From: Gavia stellata
Taxonomy: Eukaryota > Chordata > Aves > Gaviiformes > Gaviidae
Assembly: GCF_030936135.1 (NCBI RefSeq)
Contig: NC_082598.1
Location: forward strand, 13,272,687-13,336,686
DNA: 64,000 nucleotides
Direction of reading: 5' to 3'
A program made the position numbers and the translations under genes. This document shows positions 35,959 to 49,047 of this stretch, piece after piece. The stretch's first letter is position 1. Each line of letters starts with the position of its first letter. Under the pieces are notes generated by a model. It made no database searches. It had not been told where the DNA came from and saw only the letters and a list, made by a program, of their open reading frames with translations.

Positions 35959-37266
35959 CTGAAGAAAGGAGAAGTGTAACCATTCAGCAATAACTGTATT
36001 CTTCCAAGAATACTGCCTCATTTTGTCCGTGTAATCACTAGTGTTTAATGCACTCACTGAGCTGCTAAATTTTGTTAAACATTCAGAAAGGCAGGATTTT
36101 TTAACCCACGTGACCCTTTGGTATTACATGTTCAGAGCATGGAAGCTAATGATCCCCATGTTGCCTCCTTTCAAAAACTCTAAGTAAAACTCCTAAGACA
36201 GGCTAGGATGACAACACTTTCAAATGTGCAGAATAAAGATTTTTTTTTTTTAAGAATAAGCTGTTTCTAAGTAATCCCTCTTCTCCTAGGGATGGGTCAT
36301 ATATACCCTTATGTGTGGAAAGCTGGACTAGGACACTAGAGACAAAGCCTGTTCTTTCCTTTTTCAGTCAATTACTGGCAGTTACAGACAAATGCAATGA
36401 CTCATTTGACAAGCAGTAAGTAGCCTTTTAAGATTAAGCCCTTGTTTCATTTACCATAAGCTCGTGATATGGTTGCAGTTTTCTACAAAGTATGCAATGC
36501 AATCAATGCTGAATCTAGGCAAAGCTCGCTCACTCAGAGGGTTTAACACTGCCATTGCAGAGTCACATGGACGAAGGTGTGACAGTCCTTCCAACCTGAC
36601 GAACAAGCTCCCTCCCAGCACAACAGCAGGTTCCATGCCAAATGAAGCACACCACCTGATCTGCCCTTCTAGTTTCCCGGCAGTCATGTTCAGCAGTTTT
36701 TGCCAAGCATCACATGGTACACACAGAATAGGAATGTTACCTTTCTACATTTGTCTTCTCTAAAACGGCTCCTGAATTAAGACTAAGCTCCTGTATATAT
36801 CCCTGTCCTGGGAAAAAAGACTAAATGAGGTATCTGAAATCCACTCAGTCCTCTCATAATACTTCAAATACTTTGAGGGAACTCATGTAGCCTTGATGGG
36901 CATTGCTTTAAAGACTGTTCCAGAAGCTCACAGTGCTAAGGCACAGAAATGCATATCAAGAGGAGTAAGATGCTCAACTTCAAAGGACCAGTTTAACTAC
37001 ATCTTCTCTTGTGACTCCAATTTTCAAGCACTACAAATATTTACTTTTGAGTTTTCCAATTACTTAACCTGTTAAAAAGCTTAAATCTAGCAACAGAATC
37101 ACTATATACGCTTCTCAAGCATGTATTGGAATAAAGAAAGCACACAGAAACCCCACAAGTATTCACAAAATAATTTAATACCAGTCTACAAAGGACTGAT
37201 TAACACAATCCTTCCTCCTCCTAGTTCTCCCTCCCCACCCCTGAAAAAAAATAATTCTTCACTTAC
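35959..37266 (-). other. TBC1D14: TBC1D14 intron
   Basis: 1308 bases separating the tyrosine from the VQG of the glutamine-finger motif. Nothing else was recognised. Confidence 0.85.
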
Positions 37267-37338
37267 ATAGCCTACATCAGGTCTGTAACAAGTATAGGCT
37301 CCTAAAATACTGTGCAATGTGTCATGGTAAGGACCACC
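37267..37338 (-). CDS. TBC1D14: TBC1D14 exon, residues 203-226
   Basis: A 72-base exon too short for ordinary ORF detection, encoding [20 protein letters not shown] and DVGY. Acceptor ttatag (complement of 37339-37344), donor GTAAGT (complement of 37261-37266). Phase 0 at both ends, so skipping would remove 24 residues without a frameshift. Confidence 0.95.
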
Positions 37339-38368
37339 CTATAATTAAACAAAAAACAAGACAATACATCTGAGTATATAACAAATATGTTAAAAACCAT
37401 TCAGTGCTACAGACAGTATCCATTACTTCTCATGAAAGACCCATTATTTCCCTATGTGGCTTAGAACAGCCTCAAGTCTTTCAAAATAATTTTGGCTTTA
37501 AACGCATGAAAACAGCCCTCCATACCACATTTATTACAGATGCATACAGTTCATTCAATATATCGATTACCTATTAAATGCTTATACAAGAGGAACATAA
37601 GCCTAAATTTCAACAATAGTGCCAAGAAAGCAAAACACTAATGAGAACTTCTTAATTGTCTATTAGACTAGAGGCAGAATTCTACCATGAAGAAAATAGT
37701 TAAGACAACAACATGCCAAAACACACACACAGCATATCAAGAATAACATGTGTATCTAAAAAGAATTTCACATTGTTGAATATTAACAGCTACACTAAGT
37801 AGTGTAACTGGCAGAGAATTTCCAAAGGCAGAAAAGTTTTTCACCCAAAAATGCTGATTTATCACAATCTAAACTTTTTACAGGGCTGCTGAAATTTGTG
37901 TAAAGAAGGACAAAGTATCTGGTTAAAATGAGTCATTAAAGCACACTGAAAACATACAAGTTAAACTGGTCTTGCATGGAACCAAAAAAAGGCCACCAAA
38001 TCTTGCTTGCTTGAGCTGTGCAGTCTCTCACTTACCATGTATTTGCAAGCCAGCAGTGCTGATTCACTAACTTGGAAAAACTCACCTGCATCACTTCATC
38101 AGACAGAAACCAGCATGAACTGGGCTAGATGAATCATGATGATTAGCCAACAGATTGGTTTTCTGCCTCTTCCAAATGTATAGATAGTACCTCGAGGTTA
38201 CTCTCTTCTAGATTATTTATAGTTTTCCAAAATCTTTAGGAACTTTTTCCTCTCAAGATGTCTAGTCCTTCAGATTTGAACTCAATGGGCTGTTTCAACC
38301 AAGGGACAGGCAAGATTATGTAAACTTAATTTCTCTGAGAAGTCAAGACAAAAGTTAACATTGCTTAC
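37339..38368 (-). other. TBC1D14: TBC1D14 intron
   Basis: 1030 bases with no supported feature. Confidence 0.85.
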
Positions 38369-38463
38369 TTGCTGGAATATACAGAGATTAGGAAACGTTC
38401 TTGAGATATCCAGTTTTATTAACTCCAAGCTTGCTTCTCTGTCAGCTGCAGAAAATCCAGCAT
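38369..38463 (-). CDS. TBC1D14: TBC1D14 exon, residues 171-202 (arginine finger)
   Basis: Two bases complete D171, then [31 protein letters not shown]. The IKLDISR motif supplies the catalytic arginine finger of TBC Rab-GAPs (R192, with D189). Acceptor ttgtag, donor GTAAGC, 95 bases. Confidence 0.97.
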
Positions 38464-39875
38464 CTACAAAAGCCAAAGGTACTGCATTTATTACATGGAT
38501 CAGTGAATGCTCTTCCCCCACCCCGTAAGGATTACCTTTTGCACAGTTCATTTATTTCGATGCAAATGCTACGGAATAAGGGTATAGACAGAACAATTTC
38601 CTCAATTCAGCACACAGGCTGAGGCAAGTATGTCCTGACTCAAACCAATTCTACAGTGTACATTGACCCTCCATATGTTTCAAAGCGATGGGGGGAAAGA
38701 CACAGGACAAGGCAGGCCAGGCACTTCACTGGTATTCACTGACAAATCATTAGACAGACACAAGCCTGTTAACTTGTGACCCCTCACCCTCAACAAGGCT
38801 TCCCAGTGGCTCCTGAAATAGCTGCCTCTGTGGAAAGGTTGTGGTGAGAGGGAGAAGTCCTAAAGCAGAAGCATTTGATGGATGCCACCTATCTCTACTA
38901 CTGTCAGCTCTCCTTCCAAAATCGTATTTATTTACTCTTTGTGTGTGTTGTTAAAGATCATAGACACTGCAATACATTCTCCTTAACGGAAATGGATCTT
39001 ATACAAAGTAAATTTCTAAAGTATTAGTTTTCTTTCTGCTATCAGGAAGTTTTATTTGTATTTTGTCTGTTCTGGTAAGTATAGTTGGGAATTACCTACT
39101 GCTACTTATTGAGCCATCAAAAACCAAGAGATGTCACTAGCCAATGCTTACACCAATCAAATAACCATCTACACTCCAGAAAATAAAGTGCAAAAGGAAG
39201 CTGGAAACGTGCTAGATGCCATCTTATTTAAAATGCAGACAATCTCAAGAGAACAAAGTAGGAAACTTCCAACCAAAAATATTTTTCTGTTGATAAATGC
39301 CAGTATGTATGTTCTCCTTTTTCTGCTCAGCATAATTACTTACCAAAAGCAATTTCAAGCACCTGCATGTAGATTTATAAACTCTCAAAAACATACAACT
39401 CTTCCAATCAATTTTTAAACATCAAACCACTTCATCTGCAAAAATAAATTGCTGCTCTCTGAAACACATCCAAGAAATGAGCTCAAAGCTGCAGTAAGGG
39501 ACTAAAATGCAATTTGCTGCTATAAATTGAGTTTCAATTCCAAAACTACAGATGCAGCAAAGTATGTTAGTGTTGCAATTCAAATTATAATCCCCAAACT
39601 TTCCTAGTTTTCCTACAAATTGGCATAAAATAAGAACTGTACCTAGAGATAGTTTATAAAAAAAAATGAACAAGTGTGTTTTATAAGAGACCATAGTTTC
39701 ATTGAGACGAAAGAATATAGCTATTTCTTGCTTCCAGAAAAAGAAGTTTTATTGTTACCAGATACATCTTTATAGCTGAAGTTTTTTGTTTAAAATCTGT
39801 GATTTCATTTTAAGGAACAATATTACAAAATTTCTTATTCTGTAACACAGCATAAATCATTCACGAAAAGCGTAC
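38464..39875 (-). other. TBC1D14: TBC1D14 intron
   Basis: 1412 bases with no supported feature beyond chance ORFs. Confidence 0.85.
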
Positions 39876-39956
39876 CTTCACATTCTACTTCAGCCCCTCC
39901 TGTGCTAAGTGATCGCCATTTCTCTTTGGCACGAGCCAGGCAAATATCGTACAGTT
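39876..39956 (-). CDS. TBC1D14: TBC1D14 exon, residues 144-170 with flanking split codons
   Basis: An 81-base exon found from splice sites and phase. It encodes (E)LYDICLARAKEKWRSLSTGG and AEVECE plus G of D171. Acceptor ttccag, donor GTACGC, which is weaker than its neighbours. It joins TBC-domain exons on both sides in frame. Confidence 0.94.
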
Positions 39957-41025
39957 CTGGAAAAAGAAAAACAGAGAAAACCAAGTCCACTATTTGTATA
40001 TGCTCCCGTCCACTGCCAGGTACTAACTATCAATGACTATCAACTAACTAAGGAGCAATGCTGCCCCAGTCACAGAATCACAAAATCACTAAGGTTGGAA
40101 AAGACCTGTAAGATCATCAATTCCAACCATTGCAAAAAAAAAAAAAACAAAACCAAAACCACACACACCCACACCACACACCACCATGCCCATCAAGCCA
40201 CGTCCCACAATGCCACGTCCACACACTCCTTGAATACCTCCAGGGAGGGTTACATGTAACAGTATCTCTATGGTTCTGAAAGACTTGTTCCACTGACCTA
40301 TAACTTAAGTGAAAAGGAAAGGTAATCGAGGCACAAGTTTTGTGTTCAAGCATTTACCTTTCTTACAGAGCACTGATGTTTAAAATTATAGTCTGACTGG
40401 ATAATTGGGATAAGTCTAGAAAATTCCATATAATAACTACACCCAAGGTAACTAAGCCAAGCACAGAAAAGCAGAAAAATGCAGCAGGAGTACAGGCAGT
40501 CTACCGCATTTCCATGTTGGAATTCATTACATATATCTGTCTTTCAGAGCTGTGTTTTTCTGTACTCTGAAGTAGCACACTATTTCTGTTTTCACAAACA
40601 CACACATAAAAAAAAGTACAAGTTTTCTCAGGGGTCTTTTAATCTCTCACAAACCTAATGTCTTGCTCTAAATCAAAGGAAGCACACTATACACATACTC
40701 ACAGACATAACAAAATTAACAACAATTCTAAGTTTCAAAAAGAAAAAATAAAGCTTGAGTCATAACTCTGACCATCTCCATCTAACATCAAAGCAAGACA
40801 CAGTGACAGCAATAATCACAAATAATTGACAGCAGCAATCCTAGAGCAGCTACAAGATTAGAAGACACAGTATTTTTGAACAAAGCACGTCAAAGCACCA
40901 CAAAAAAAGCATAAATAGATAACATGTCCTAACACCCACACCTCAGGTTCTGATACACCATAATAAATACAAGACCATCCCCTTACTCTCTTTCTAAGAC
41001 AATGTAGACAAAACAACAGTCTCAC
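39957..41025 (-). other. TBC1D14: TBC1D14 intron with a CR1 fragment
   Basis: 1069 bases. It contains a minus-oriented CR1 3' fragment at about 40068-40262. Confidence 0.85.
40068..40262 (-). mobile_element. CR1 3'-end fragment with internal A/CA expansion
   Basis: The plus strand reads as the reverse complement of a CR1 3' end: cacagaatcac, aaggttggaaaagacctgta, agatcatcaattccaaccat, then caccatgcccatcaagccac and cctccagggaggg. An A-run and ACACACCC-type tract at about 40134-40182 interrupts it after the ccaaccat block. Diverged and partial. Confidence 0.8.
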
Positions 41026-41132
41026 CATGGGTGATGTTTAACTCGTTGCCAATTGCCAAGCTCCAGACTTTGCCTCTCACACTTGGTGGAATGCCCTGCC
41101 ACCATAGCTCTCGAACTTTACGGGAACAACAC
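41026..41132 (-). CDS. TBC1D14: TBC1D14 exon, residues 108-143 (start of TBC domain)
   Basis: Encodes [35 protein letters not shown] and G of E144. The [14 protein letters not shown] block is the conserved entry motif of the TBC domain. Acceptor aaacag, donor GTGAGA, 107 bases. The first G completes M108 from the upstream exon. Confidence 0.97.
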
Positions 41133-42701
41133 CTGTTTAAAGTAAAACGGATTATTCTAAGAAATACTTCATTGCCAGCTGAATTGCAAATGTGTCCTCC
41201 TACCACTGCTGAATGGATCCAAACCAAAATGAACATCAACAGGCCAAGAAGTCAAACGCGATTTGCACATACCCATTCTTTAGTACTACGTTGCTTCGAT
41301 CTCTAAAGGAAAGCTTACTTCCTTCACGGTTAATGGCTTATTTTGACAGAAGCACTGCCATCACAATGTTCATAATCTGCAACCACACTTGACCAGCAAG
41401 AATCGTAGAGGACAAAAATAAACAAATGAAAAGGAAATCCGTATTTATGCCACTGCCTATGCTAATGACTGAACATCTCCATGTAAGATTAAATACAGAA
41501 ACAAGTTACGGAAGTCTACCCTCTCCCCTCTGTCATCACCCTGCTGTGCAAATGAAACATGCAGTTTACCACCCAGCTTTGCAGCTCTAACCCTCCAGAA
41601 AAATGCACGAAGAGGTAGCAAGTAACAACTTTTAGGTGGGAGCATGAAAGACATTTTAACAGAACACAGGCTTTGAAATGGCTGCAGCTTATGTTCATCA
41701 ATCTGAAAGCCCAGAAGCAGGAACAGAATAGCACCTAAGCACCTATGAAAGTTTGTGGTAGTGACAAAAAACACAACAATCCATTTATCTAAAAGCAGAT
41801 TCTGAACTAAAACGTAAAATAGTGAATACTGAGGAACTTCTGGATTTATAAACCAATACAGGAAAAGGTGTCCTTATTTTTACAGCAGCTACAACGGAGG
41901 CATCTTCAAATACTAAAGACAGACATGTAAATCCACAATTTGCTTATACTTATTACTTCAGTTCTCCAGAAATGCATTTTCCAACAAATTCTGTCCATAT
42001 TTTTAACATACATTCTCAGGACAACTGAATTCCATGATTAAGCAAATTGCAATTATGAGTGCTGTGGAAGTTGGTTTATGTTGTTGTGGTGATGGTGGTT
42101 TTTTTTTTTTTTTTTTTTTTTAAGATGACTAGCAAAGTCCATGAAAAACTAGACAGCAAAGGTAGCTTACCAATTGCCTGTGCTGTGTTTTTGTAGGAAA
42201 TCTTTTAGCACTTAATAGTTTTTTAAAATAACTTTTTCCCTACTTCTCTTTCCATCACTTCATTATCCCAGCAGGTATACCACCCTGTAATTAAAAAGGC
42301 TTCATAATACCATACACGTATTTCAATCTACATCTGATATTATAACATCAACAGCTCAAGTAGCCAAGGGAAGCTCATTCCTGATAAATGCAAGGCGTTC
42401 AAGCATTACACTTTCTGCTTTTACATTTTCTATCACAGATCACTGCTCAGTGTTTCACAGTTTCTGAATATCCTGAACCTCCACTGAACATAAACAATAA
42501 GAATTAGAACTGCATCAGTTCCAGTCACCTTGTAAAAATAATGACACGTATGTTGCTCATTTTCTTTACAGTTGTCCAAAAGTGACTTTCAAACAAAGGC
42601 TTCCAAGACCATTTAAAAGTATACTTGCTAACTTTGTAACTTCTCTTCAGGATACAGACTCAGCAATTTTAATTAAAACTCAGTATAACATACTGTCTTA
42701 C
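41133..42701 (-). other. TBC1D14: TBC1D14 intron
   Basis: 1569 bases. Contains a run of 23 T at 42099-42121 (A23 on the gene strand). No other feature was supported. Confidence 0.85.
42099..42121. repeat. Mononucleotide T23 run
   Basis: Uninterrupted T23. It reads as an A-run on the transcribed strand of TBC1D14. No flanking retroelement body was recognised. Confidence 0.9.
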
Positions 42702-42819
42702 ATAGTTTCCCAGTTGGGCAAGATTTCATTGTTCCAAGTTAAAACAGCATTGCCGATGCTGTCTTCCAGCTTACAGCGTTCTTCCAGTTGTTTCTTTCTC
42801 TTCTGGGCTTCTTTAAGCT
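42702..42819 (-). CDS. TBC1D14: TBC1D14 exon, residues 69-108 (coiled coil)
   Basis: Encodes (E)LKEAQKRKKQLEERCKLEDS, IGNAVLTWNNEILPNWET and AT of M108. It carries the second half of a charged coiled coil and the linker to the TBC domain. Acceptor tctgcag, donor GTAAGA, 118 bases. Confidence 0.96.
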
Positions 42820-44963
42820 CTGCAGAAAAGCAATTTCCTTTTTAAGTTAATAAAACCAGAAACCAAATTTTCAGAGTTAGCTAGTCATGCTTATACAGCC
42901 ATGTAAAAGCACACTATATTCACTTAGATATACAGTGGACTGTTCAAATTCTAAAAACTTCCCAGACATGCAGCAAGCTAAACAGTGATGCCAAATGTGA
43001 ATGAAGGACAAAGTGGAACTATGCATAAGGCTCATTTTCGATGGATAGGACAAAGGGAGTTGGATAATATATGGCTCCTTTGATCATTTCAATCTAACCA
43101 CATCAGTAACTTTGAATTACCATCCCTGACAGCCAACAGCCCCACCTAGTAGGACAGGTCAGAGTATTTCCTAATAAAGCCCCACCCCTTTTTTAGGCAG
43201 ACTCAAAAACACAGGCTAAAATAATACAATTTCTGTATTTTCTTTTCACTCTTATGTGTTGTCTTTGTAAATTATGATTTAGATATACTGTCAGAAAATC
43301 ACAAGAGCCACATTTTTGATGCTACTTAGCATATGGTTAATCTAAATGTCATACATCACAAATACATATATATTGGAAACCTTCAGTTCATTAAAAAGAA
43401 AACATTTTTCATGTTTAGTTTAAACATATTTTACATTTTTGCATTATCGCTCAATATTTCTTCTTGCATCAAGTACTATTTTTTCCACCAGCAAATTTGT
43501 TAGACATGCAATTTAACAAATGCAGGCAGACACTCTTTATAAAGAGCGTGCTATAGCAGCACAGTGGAAATACAGGACATCTGTACACACACACACTGTC
43601 TACAATATGGGAAGGTACTGACCGGGCAAGGAAAACTAACTGAAGAGCAGCAGTGCCATGAACAAGGTCTTTGGAACAAACACATACAACCTGATGGGTC
43701 CACTTTAAAGCCCAACAGAAGCTGTGCCTGAGCAGAACTGTACCAACTGCCTCATAGTATTTTCAGCTTTGATACGAGCTCTTTGTAAGCCTGCCTAAAT
43801 GCAGGCTTTGAACTTTTCTCTGAACAAAAAGAGGGTGTTTACACTCTTTGATTTCCTGACCTCTACACAATACATCACTCTGCAAAGTTGTTCATCTGGA
43901 GTGGCTTTAGGGAAAATAGGTTTGTCAGGGTATTTATCTGGACAGAATGACATGCTCCAGTCCAGTGAAGACAGGATAAGGACCTGGCCCTTTGCCTAGC
44001 CTGAGCATCATCTCGTTTCTCCCAAACCATCTACCCTGCGTGCAAAGAAAGAACAGAGACATTCCTTTGGACTACTACATGTTAAGTGAATATACTAACA
44101 TGGGAGTCACATGAAGTTAGAACTTCACTGGTAGGTGTATGATGTTCAAAACCACAAGAGGATACTTTTATTAATATATCAACTGCAGAAAGCAAGCAAG
44201 TCCTGTGTTCATATCACATTTCCACTGTTTCATATGGCTCAGGGGTCTGGCCAGCTGGAAAAAAAAAAAAAAAAATTTCCAGTAGCTCTCACTGGACACA
44301 ACACTTCTCTAAGTCCAAATTTCCTATTATTGCAATGCTACTTTTTAAATAGAAAACCCAGATGGTCAAAAATATCAGCATAAGGAAACCACCACTGTCA
44401 GCTCTACCAGATGTGCATGGTACAGTGTTGCTGAGAGACTTCTGTGAACAATGTAAGACAAGAAATTATGAGCAAAATCTCAGGAAAGCTGTAAATTTTA
44501 AGTGGGAAACAGATTATCAAATGAACATAACTATGTACATTTTCCTATGTGGAAAATTATGTATTTATGTACTTACAGCCTCAACAGATAGTTCCCAACG
44601 TGAAACTATCAAATATCCTGTAGATATCTAAATAAGTCTAGTCTTCACTAATTTGACTGATGATCTACTTCAAAATATTAGTAAGTTTTTAAACACACAA
44701 ACAGATGCCACTCAATTATTTAGGAGTTACAAAAATTAAAAAATTCTTTCTTGCTGGATTCTAGGATTGTTGTCTTTTTCAGCTTGGGATGGGGCTTTTT
44801 AATGAAAACTGGCTTCGTTCCTCTCTCTTCTCTGGACTGATTCTTCTTTGAGGGGAGGTACAGATCCCTCACGTTGCAGAGCAAGACTGACATGACTGCA
44901 TTTCAGGTTTAGAAATACCCCTTAACTTTACTTCTCTCCTCTGAAGACCAGAAATTGAATCAC
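42820..44963 (-). other. TBC1D14: TBC1D14 intron
   Basis: 2144 bases. An A17 run at 44259-44275. The donor is GTGATT, a weak match to consensus. Nothing else was recognised. Confidence 0.85.
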
Positions 44964-45046
44964 CTCTTTTTTTTGCTTGAACTACCATTTCTTCGTACTG
45001 TTGTCTGTGTTTCTGAGCTTCTTCTGCTGGTTTTGCAGGGAGGTTC
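44964..45046 (-). CDS. TBC1D14: TBC1D14 exon, residues 41-69 (coiled coil)
   Basis: Encodes NLPAKPAEEAQKHRQQYEEM and VVQAKKR, with single-base split codons at both ends (A41 and E69). The acceptor, aaatttaag, lacks a strong pyrimidine tract and the donor GTGATT is non-ideal. Phase and protein continuity nevertheless fix both boundaries. 83 bases. Confidence 0.94.
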
Positions 45047-47706
45047 CTTAAATTTAAAAAATAATAATAATCAATATTTACAGTTGGCATGCCTGTCTAA
45101 AGAAAATTCTAGATACTTCTAGAAGAAAAGCATATACTGCTTCTCGTCAAAATGTCTGATCAAAGAGTAGAGCAACAGATCCTTGGAAAGAATTTTTTTT
45201 TGCCAGAGTCAGCAGAAGAGAAGGAAAGAACACTGACCAGCTACGACTACTTTTATACACAAAATATGCTGAGTAATTTCCTTATGTTTGGTAATTTCAG
45301 CATTTTTATTATTAAACCAACTGAACCCACAGGCTGATCTTCATAAATAAAGGGAATATACTGGTATATACCAAGCTGGTAGTTTTGATTTAAACTGATC
45401 TCTACAGATAAGATAGAAGACCGTACTCTCTCTTACTGTGCACCTTGTTTAAGAGTTACATCCACAACTTTCTTCACCCAGGCAATTATGACTCCCCACA
45501 CCAGCTTCCTTTTCCCCTCTGCTCTTTGAGACCCCCTTTCTATTTTAAAGGCTTAACTCCTCCCTCTCACTTCTACAGCAACAAGTGGCACTGCAGTCAT
45601 CCTCTATATTCTCCATTTATCAACACCAACATAGCCATTTTGATATGTGATTAAAGCCTGGACTGGTAACATCTCTGCCACACAAATACACATGCTTATA
45701 GGTCAGACGACATCAACCTTAAGATAATCATATTTGTCATTAAGATAACCACTATGTACCTCATACAACTACAGGATCACCAAAGCATCAGAACAGGAAA
45801 TGACTAAGTATTTTGTTCTTCTGTATTGCAGAAGACTGTATTGTCTTCCTAGGACCGTTTATATCGTCGGTTAATAAAAAAGATACACAAAAATTCACTT
45901 TAACATTCCTGTAAGGTGTCACACATAAGGCAGCTGCTAGCCATCAACAGTCACCATTAATAGTAGTAATGCTTTACTATTTACATAATCATATTACCCA
46001 TAAAGTATGCGTAGCCATGCGATACATGCCTATGAATATTTTTTAAAATCAAGATCGTTACAAGAACAAGAGAAGTGGATTTTCACAATAGTGTCATTGT
46101 TAACCACAGAGAACAATCTACTCTTTTCCAGTTTCATTTATGTAAATTGACCAGCATCTTTTTTAAATTCAAGTCTTTAGAAATGGTGTAAATTAGGGAA
46201 AGTTTGGAAAGGAAAATCAGATGAAACAATGCAAGTTCTGCTAACTTCAATTCCACCACTTAAATTACTTGGTCCTGTCTCTTAACGACATCAACCATCC
46301 ATGTGAGATCATGTTTAGTATCTATCAAGATTTTTCCAGTTTATGGAATATTTATTCATTTTTCCTAGAAAGTTTTACCTAAACCCTACAAGTGAGTGCA
46401 AAATCAAGAGCAGCCATTTCAGAAGAAATCTCACTGCTTTTTTCCTCTGAAAGTCTTAAATCTTTTTGTCACAGGAAATCAAAATGAAATTACTTAAAGC
46501 CTAATAGGTTTAAAAAAAAAAAAAGTACGCAAACTGTAAGTAAACAATGAAAAAAGAGTCTTTAGAAAGATTTATCAGAGGACAGCACGGCTGTCCAGAG
46601 CAGTTTTCCCTACCAGACAGAAGAAGTGATGATTCGATTGTCTAGAATCTTAAAAATACCTTTTCTGCTAGGAGTTCCTCAGTCTATCAACAGTAGGGAA
46701 GAAAGCAAAATCTGAATGCTATCCTGTAATGCATCACTAATTCAATATATCCCAACACTGCACCTCTCAGATTATCTCACATAAAGAATGATTTTTAACA
46801 GACAGGTTTTAAACACAATAAATAAGCTAGTATGTATTGTTTTCAGCTGTACATAATAAAACCTGCTATAACAAATAATCACTCTTACATTGTTCTAGAT
46901 GTCCCAAGAAGTCTTGTCACATAGTCTACCAGTCAAGCCAAAAAGTCTTAAATGACCCTACAACTAGACTACTTTGATATGAGCATTCTTCATACAGATT
47001 CGTTGATGAAAACAGAGACCTATGTTATTCCAGTTCTTTACACCAATGCACAGCTACATTAAAAATGCAGACGCCACACCTGTAAAGCTGGGTACCATTC
47101 ATAAATTGACTAAGCATGACTGAATTTGTCTAATTCAGGAGCAAACCATAGTAGACCAGCTGCCAGTAAATCATTATGGAGTTAGTCTGCATATGCAAGA
47201 ATCTTCTTGCAGCAACAGAAGCGTGAAACAACTTATCAAGTACTTGACAAGCTTTAAAATGTGACGCTGAACCCACTGCAGAACAATCATTATCTTGTTT
47301 AATTATTTATGGAGGTGTGGTCTTTCTCTGTATAAACAGGACACTGTATCCTTGCTTCTCAATTTCTTTAGCATATAGCAGCTTCACTTTTATGTTTACG
47401 TTCTCTCAGGGAAAATAAAAATCCCTTATTCATGTTTAGAAGCTAGAATTACTCAAAACTAGAGCCCTGCTCCCCTAATTACCTCCTTTCACACAAAGCC
47501 ATTGCTTTTATTATAAAATAAGGTTACTTTGCTTAAATAATTTTTCTCATAATCATCCCACTTTCATATTCACTAGCCTGAAAAAAATTTCTACTTTACA
47601 TTTTAAATCATCTATTTAAGTTAGAGTAATCAAATACAAACAGTAAGAAAAACTTTGCTAGCCTAATTTTAAAGGGACCCTCACTGTGGTACCTCCCAAA
47701 ACTTAC
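45047..47706 (-). other. TBC1D14: TBC1D14 intron
   Basis: 2660 bases, AT-rich, with no supported exon or recognised repeat. Confidence 0.85.
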
Positions 47707-47825
47707 GCTGGTCTGTCCTCTAAAATAAGTGCTGTAGTGGAGAGTGGTTCAAAATCAAGATTCTTCCTCACATTCTGTTTAGGAGAGAGTGGTCTGTGAG
47801 CTTGTCCAGTTTTTTCTTCATATTC
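47707..47825 (-). CDS. TBC1D14: TBC1D14 exon, residues 2-40 of the short isoform
   Basis: Encodes [39 protein letters not shown] and GC of A41. It is the first exon common to long and short isoforms. Acceptor tctctag, donor GTAAGT, 119 bases. It begins in phase 0, so it can be joined either to the large upstream coding exon of the long isoform or directly to the ATG that ends the CpG-island exon at 52267. Confidence 0.95.
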
Positions 47826-48439
47826 CTAGAGAAGCAAAAGACAGGGCAAGTTAAAAGAGCAGAGAACATCAAGATGATGCACATGAGAATTTAAACACGG
47901 TCTACAAAAGTCTTCAAGGTAATGCTTTCACATCTCTGCCCAGCTGCGTTCCCTTTAAAGCTTTCTAACCAGAGCAACCTCAGAATTGAAAACAATGTTA
48001 AAATCTATGTTCAGGACTAAGTTTTGGTGGTTTTTTCCATTCCTTCTATTTGTAGAAACATCTGACTGGCAGCCTGCTTTTACAAAGTACTGCTGAGAAC
48101 TAGCTTACAAACAGCAGATACTATCTGAGGTATAAAATAAGACCTATTTAAAATATTTTTGGTTTGATTTACATGGTTTTGAAATTGAAGCCAAAAATGA
48201 CAACAAGCTCCTTGTCATAAAATCTCATCATAAGACTTCTCCTACCCAAGCTATTTTCAGATGCAACAGTCCAACGATGGGAAGAGAGAGAGAGAAAAAA
48301 AAAAAGGTTAAAATCATGGTTAGACAGAAACCCCATACTTGCTATAATGCCTTGAAGTACAACAATTCTAAATCATAACAGAGCATAACGTATTAACTTG
48401 CGTTTGTAATATAGGCACTGAGACACCAGAGCAAGACTA

Positions 48440-48875
48440 GCAAAGAGGCGGCAAGATGACGTGGGTCTGGAGCAAGCGACACACAAAGAGAGGCTGAGAG
48501 AACTGTGCTTGTTCAGCCTTCAAAGAAGGCTTCATAGGGATCTTTGGTAGACAGCAGTAACAGGATGGTGAAGGTTGAGTACAAGTCTCTGAGGAGCTTG
48601 TATGAAGAACATGAAGACAACAGGAACAAACTGCTACAAGGGGAATTCTGGTCTTAGGAAAAAAAAAAAGAAAAATCACTAGGAAGGTAGTCAAACACTG
48701 GGACAAGTTTCCTGAGACACGGTGGAACCTCTGACCTTGAAGGCATTCAATGCTCAGTTGGATGAGCCCTGGGAACGTGGTCTAAGCAAACTCTGCTCTG
48801 AGAGGGGAGTTAGCCCCTCAGAGGTCCTTCCACCCTTAATTACTGTATCACTATGATCTACATTAGAGGACTTGG
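48440..48875 (+). mobile_element. Diverged CR1 LINE 3' fragment
   Basis: Similar to the CR1 C-terminal coding region and 3' tail: agaggctgagagaactgtgc, ttgttcagcctt, gaaggcattcaatgctcagt, ggatgagccctgg and aggtccttccacccttaatt. An A-run interrupts it at 48658-48669. Antisense to TBC1D14, with no intact frame. Confidence 0.75.
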
Positions 48876-49047
48876 CATTACATGCTACTTTTATTTCTCC
48901 TACAAACACTGTTCTGGAAGATAATGTACCAAAACCATGACCTAATGGGATAAAACAACCTTTGCACAACTCCCATCCACTCCAAAGCTTTAAGTACTAC
49001 AGCAAACATTAAGTATGCAATGTATCAGTGATATACAAACAATGAAC

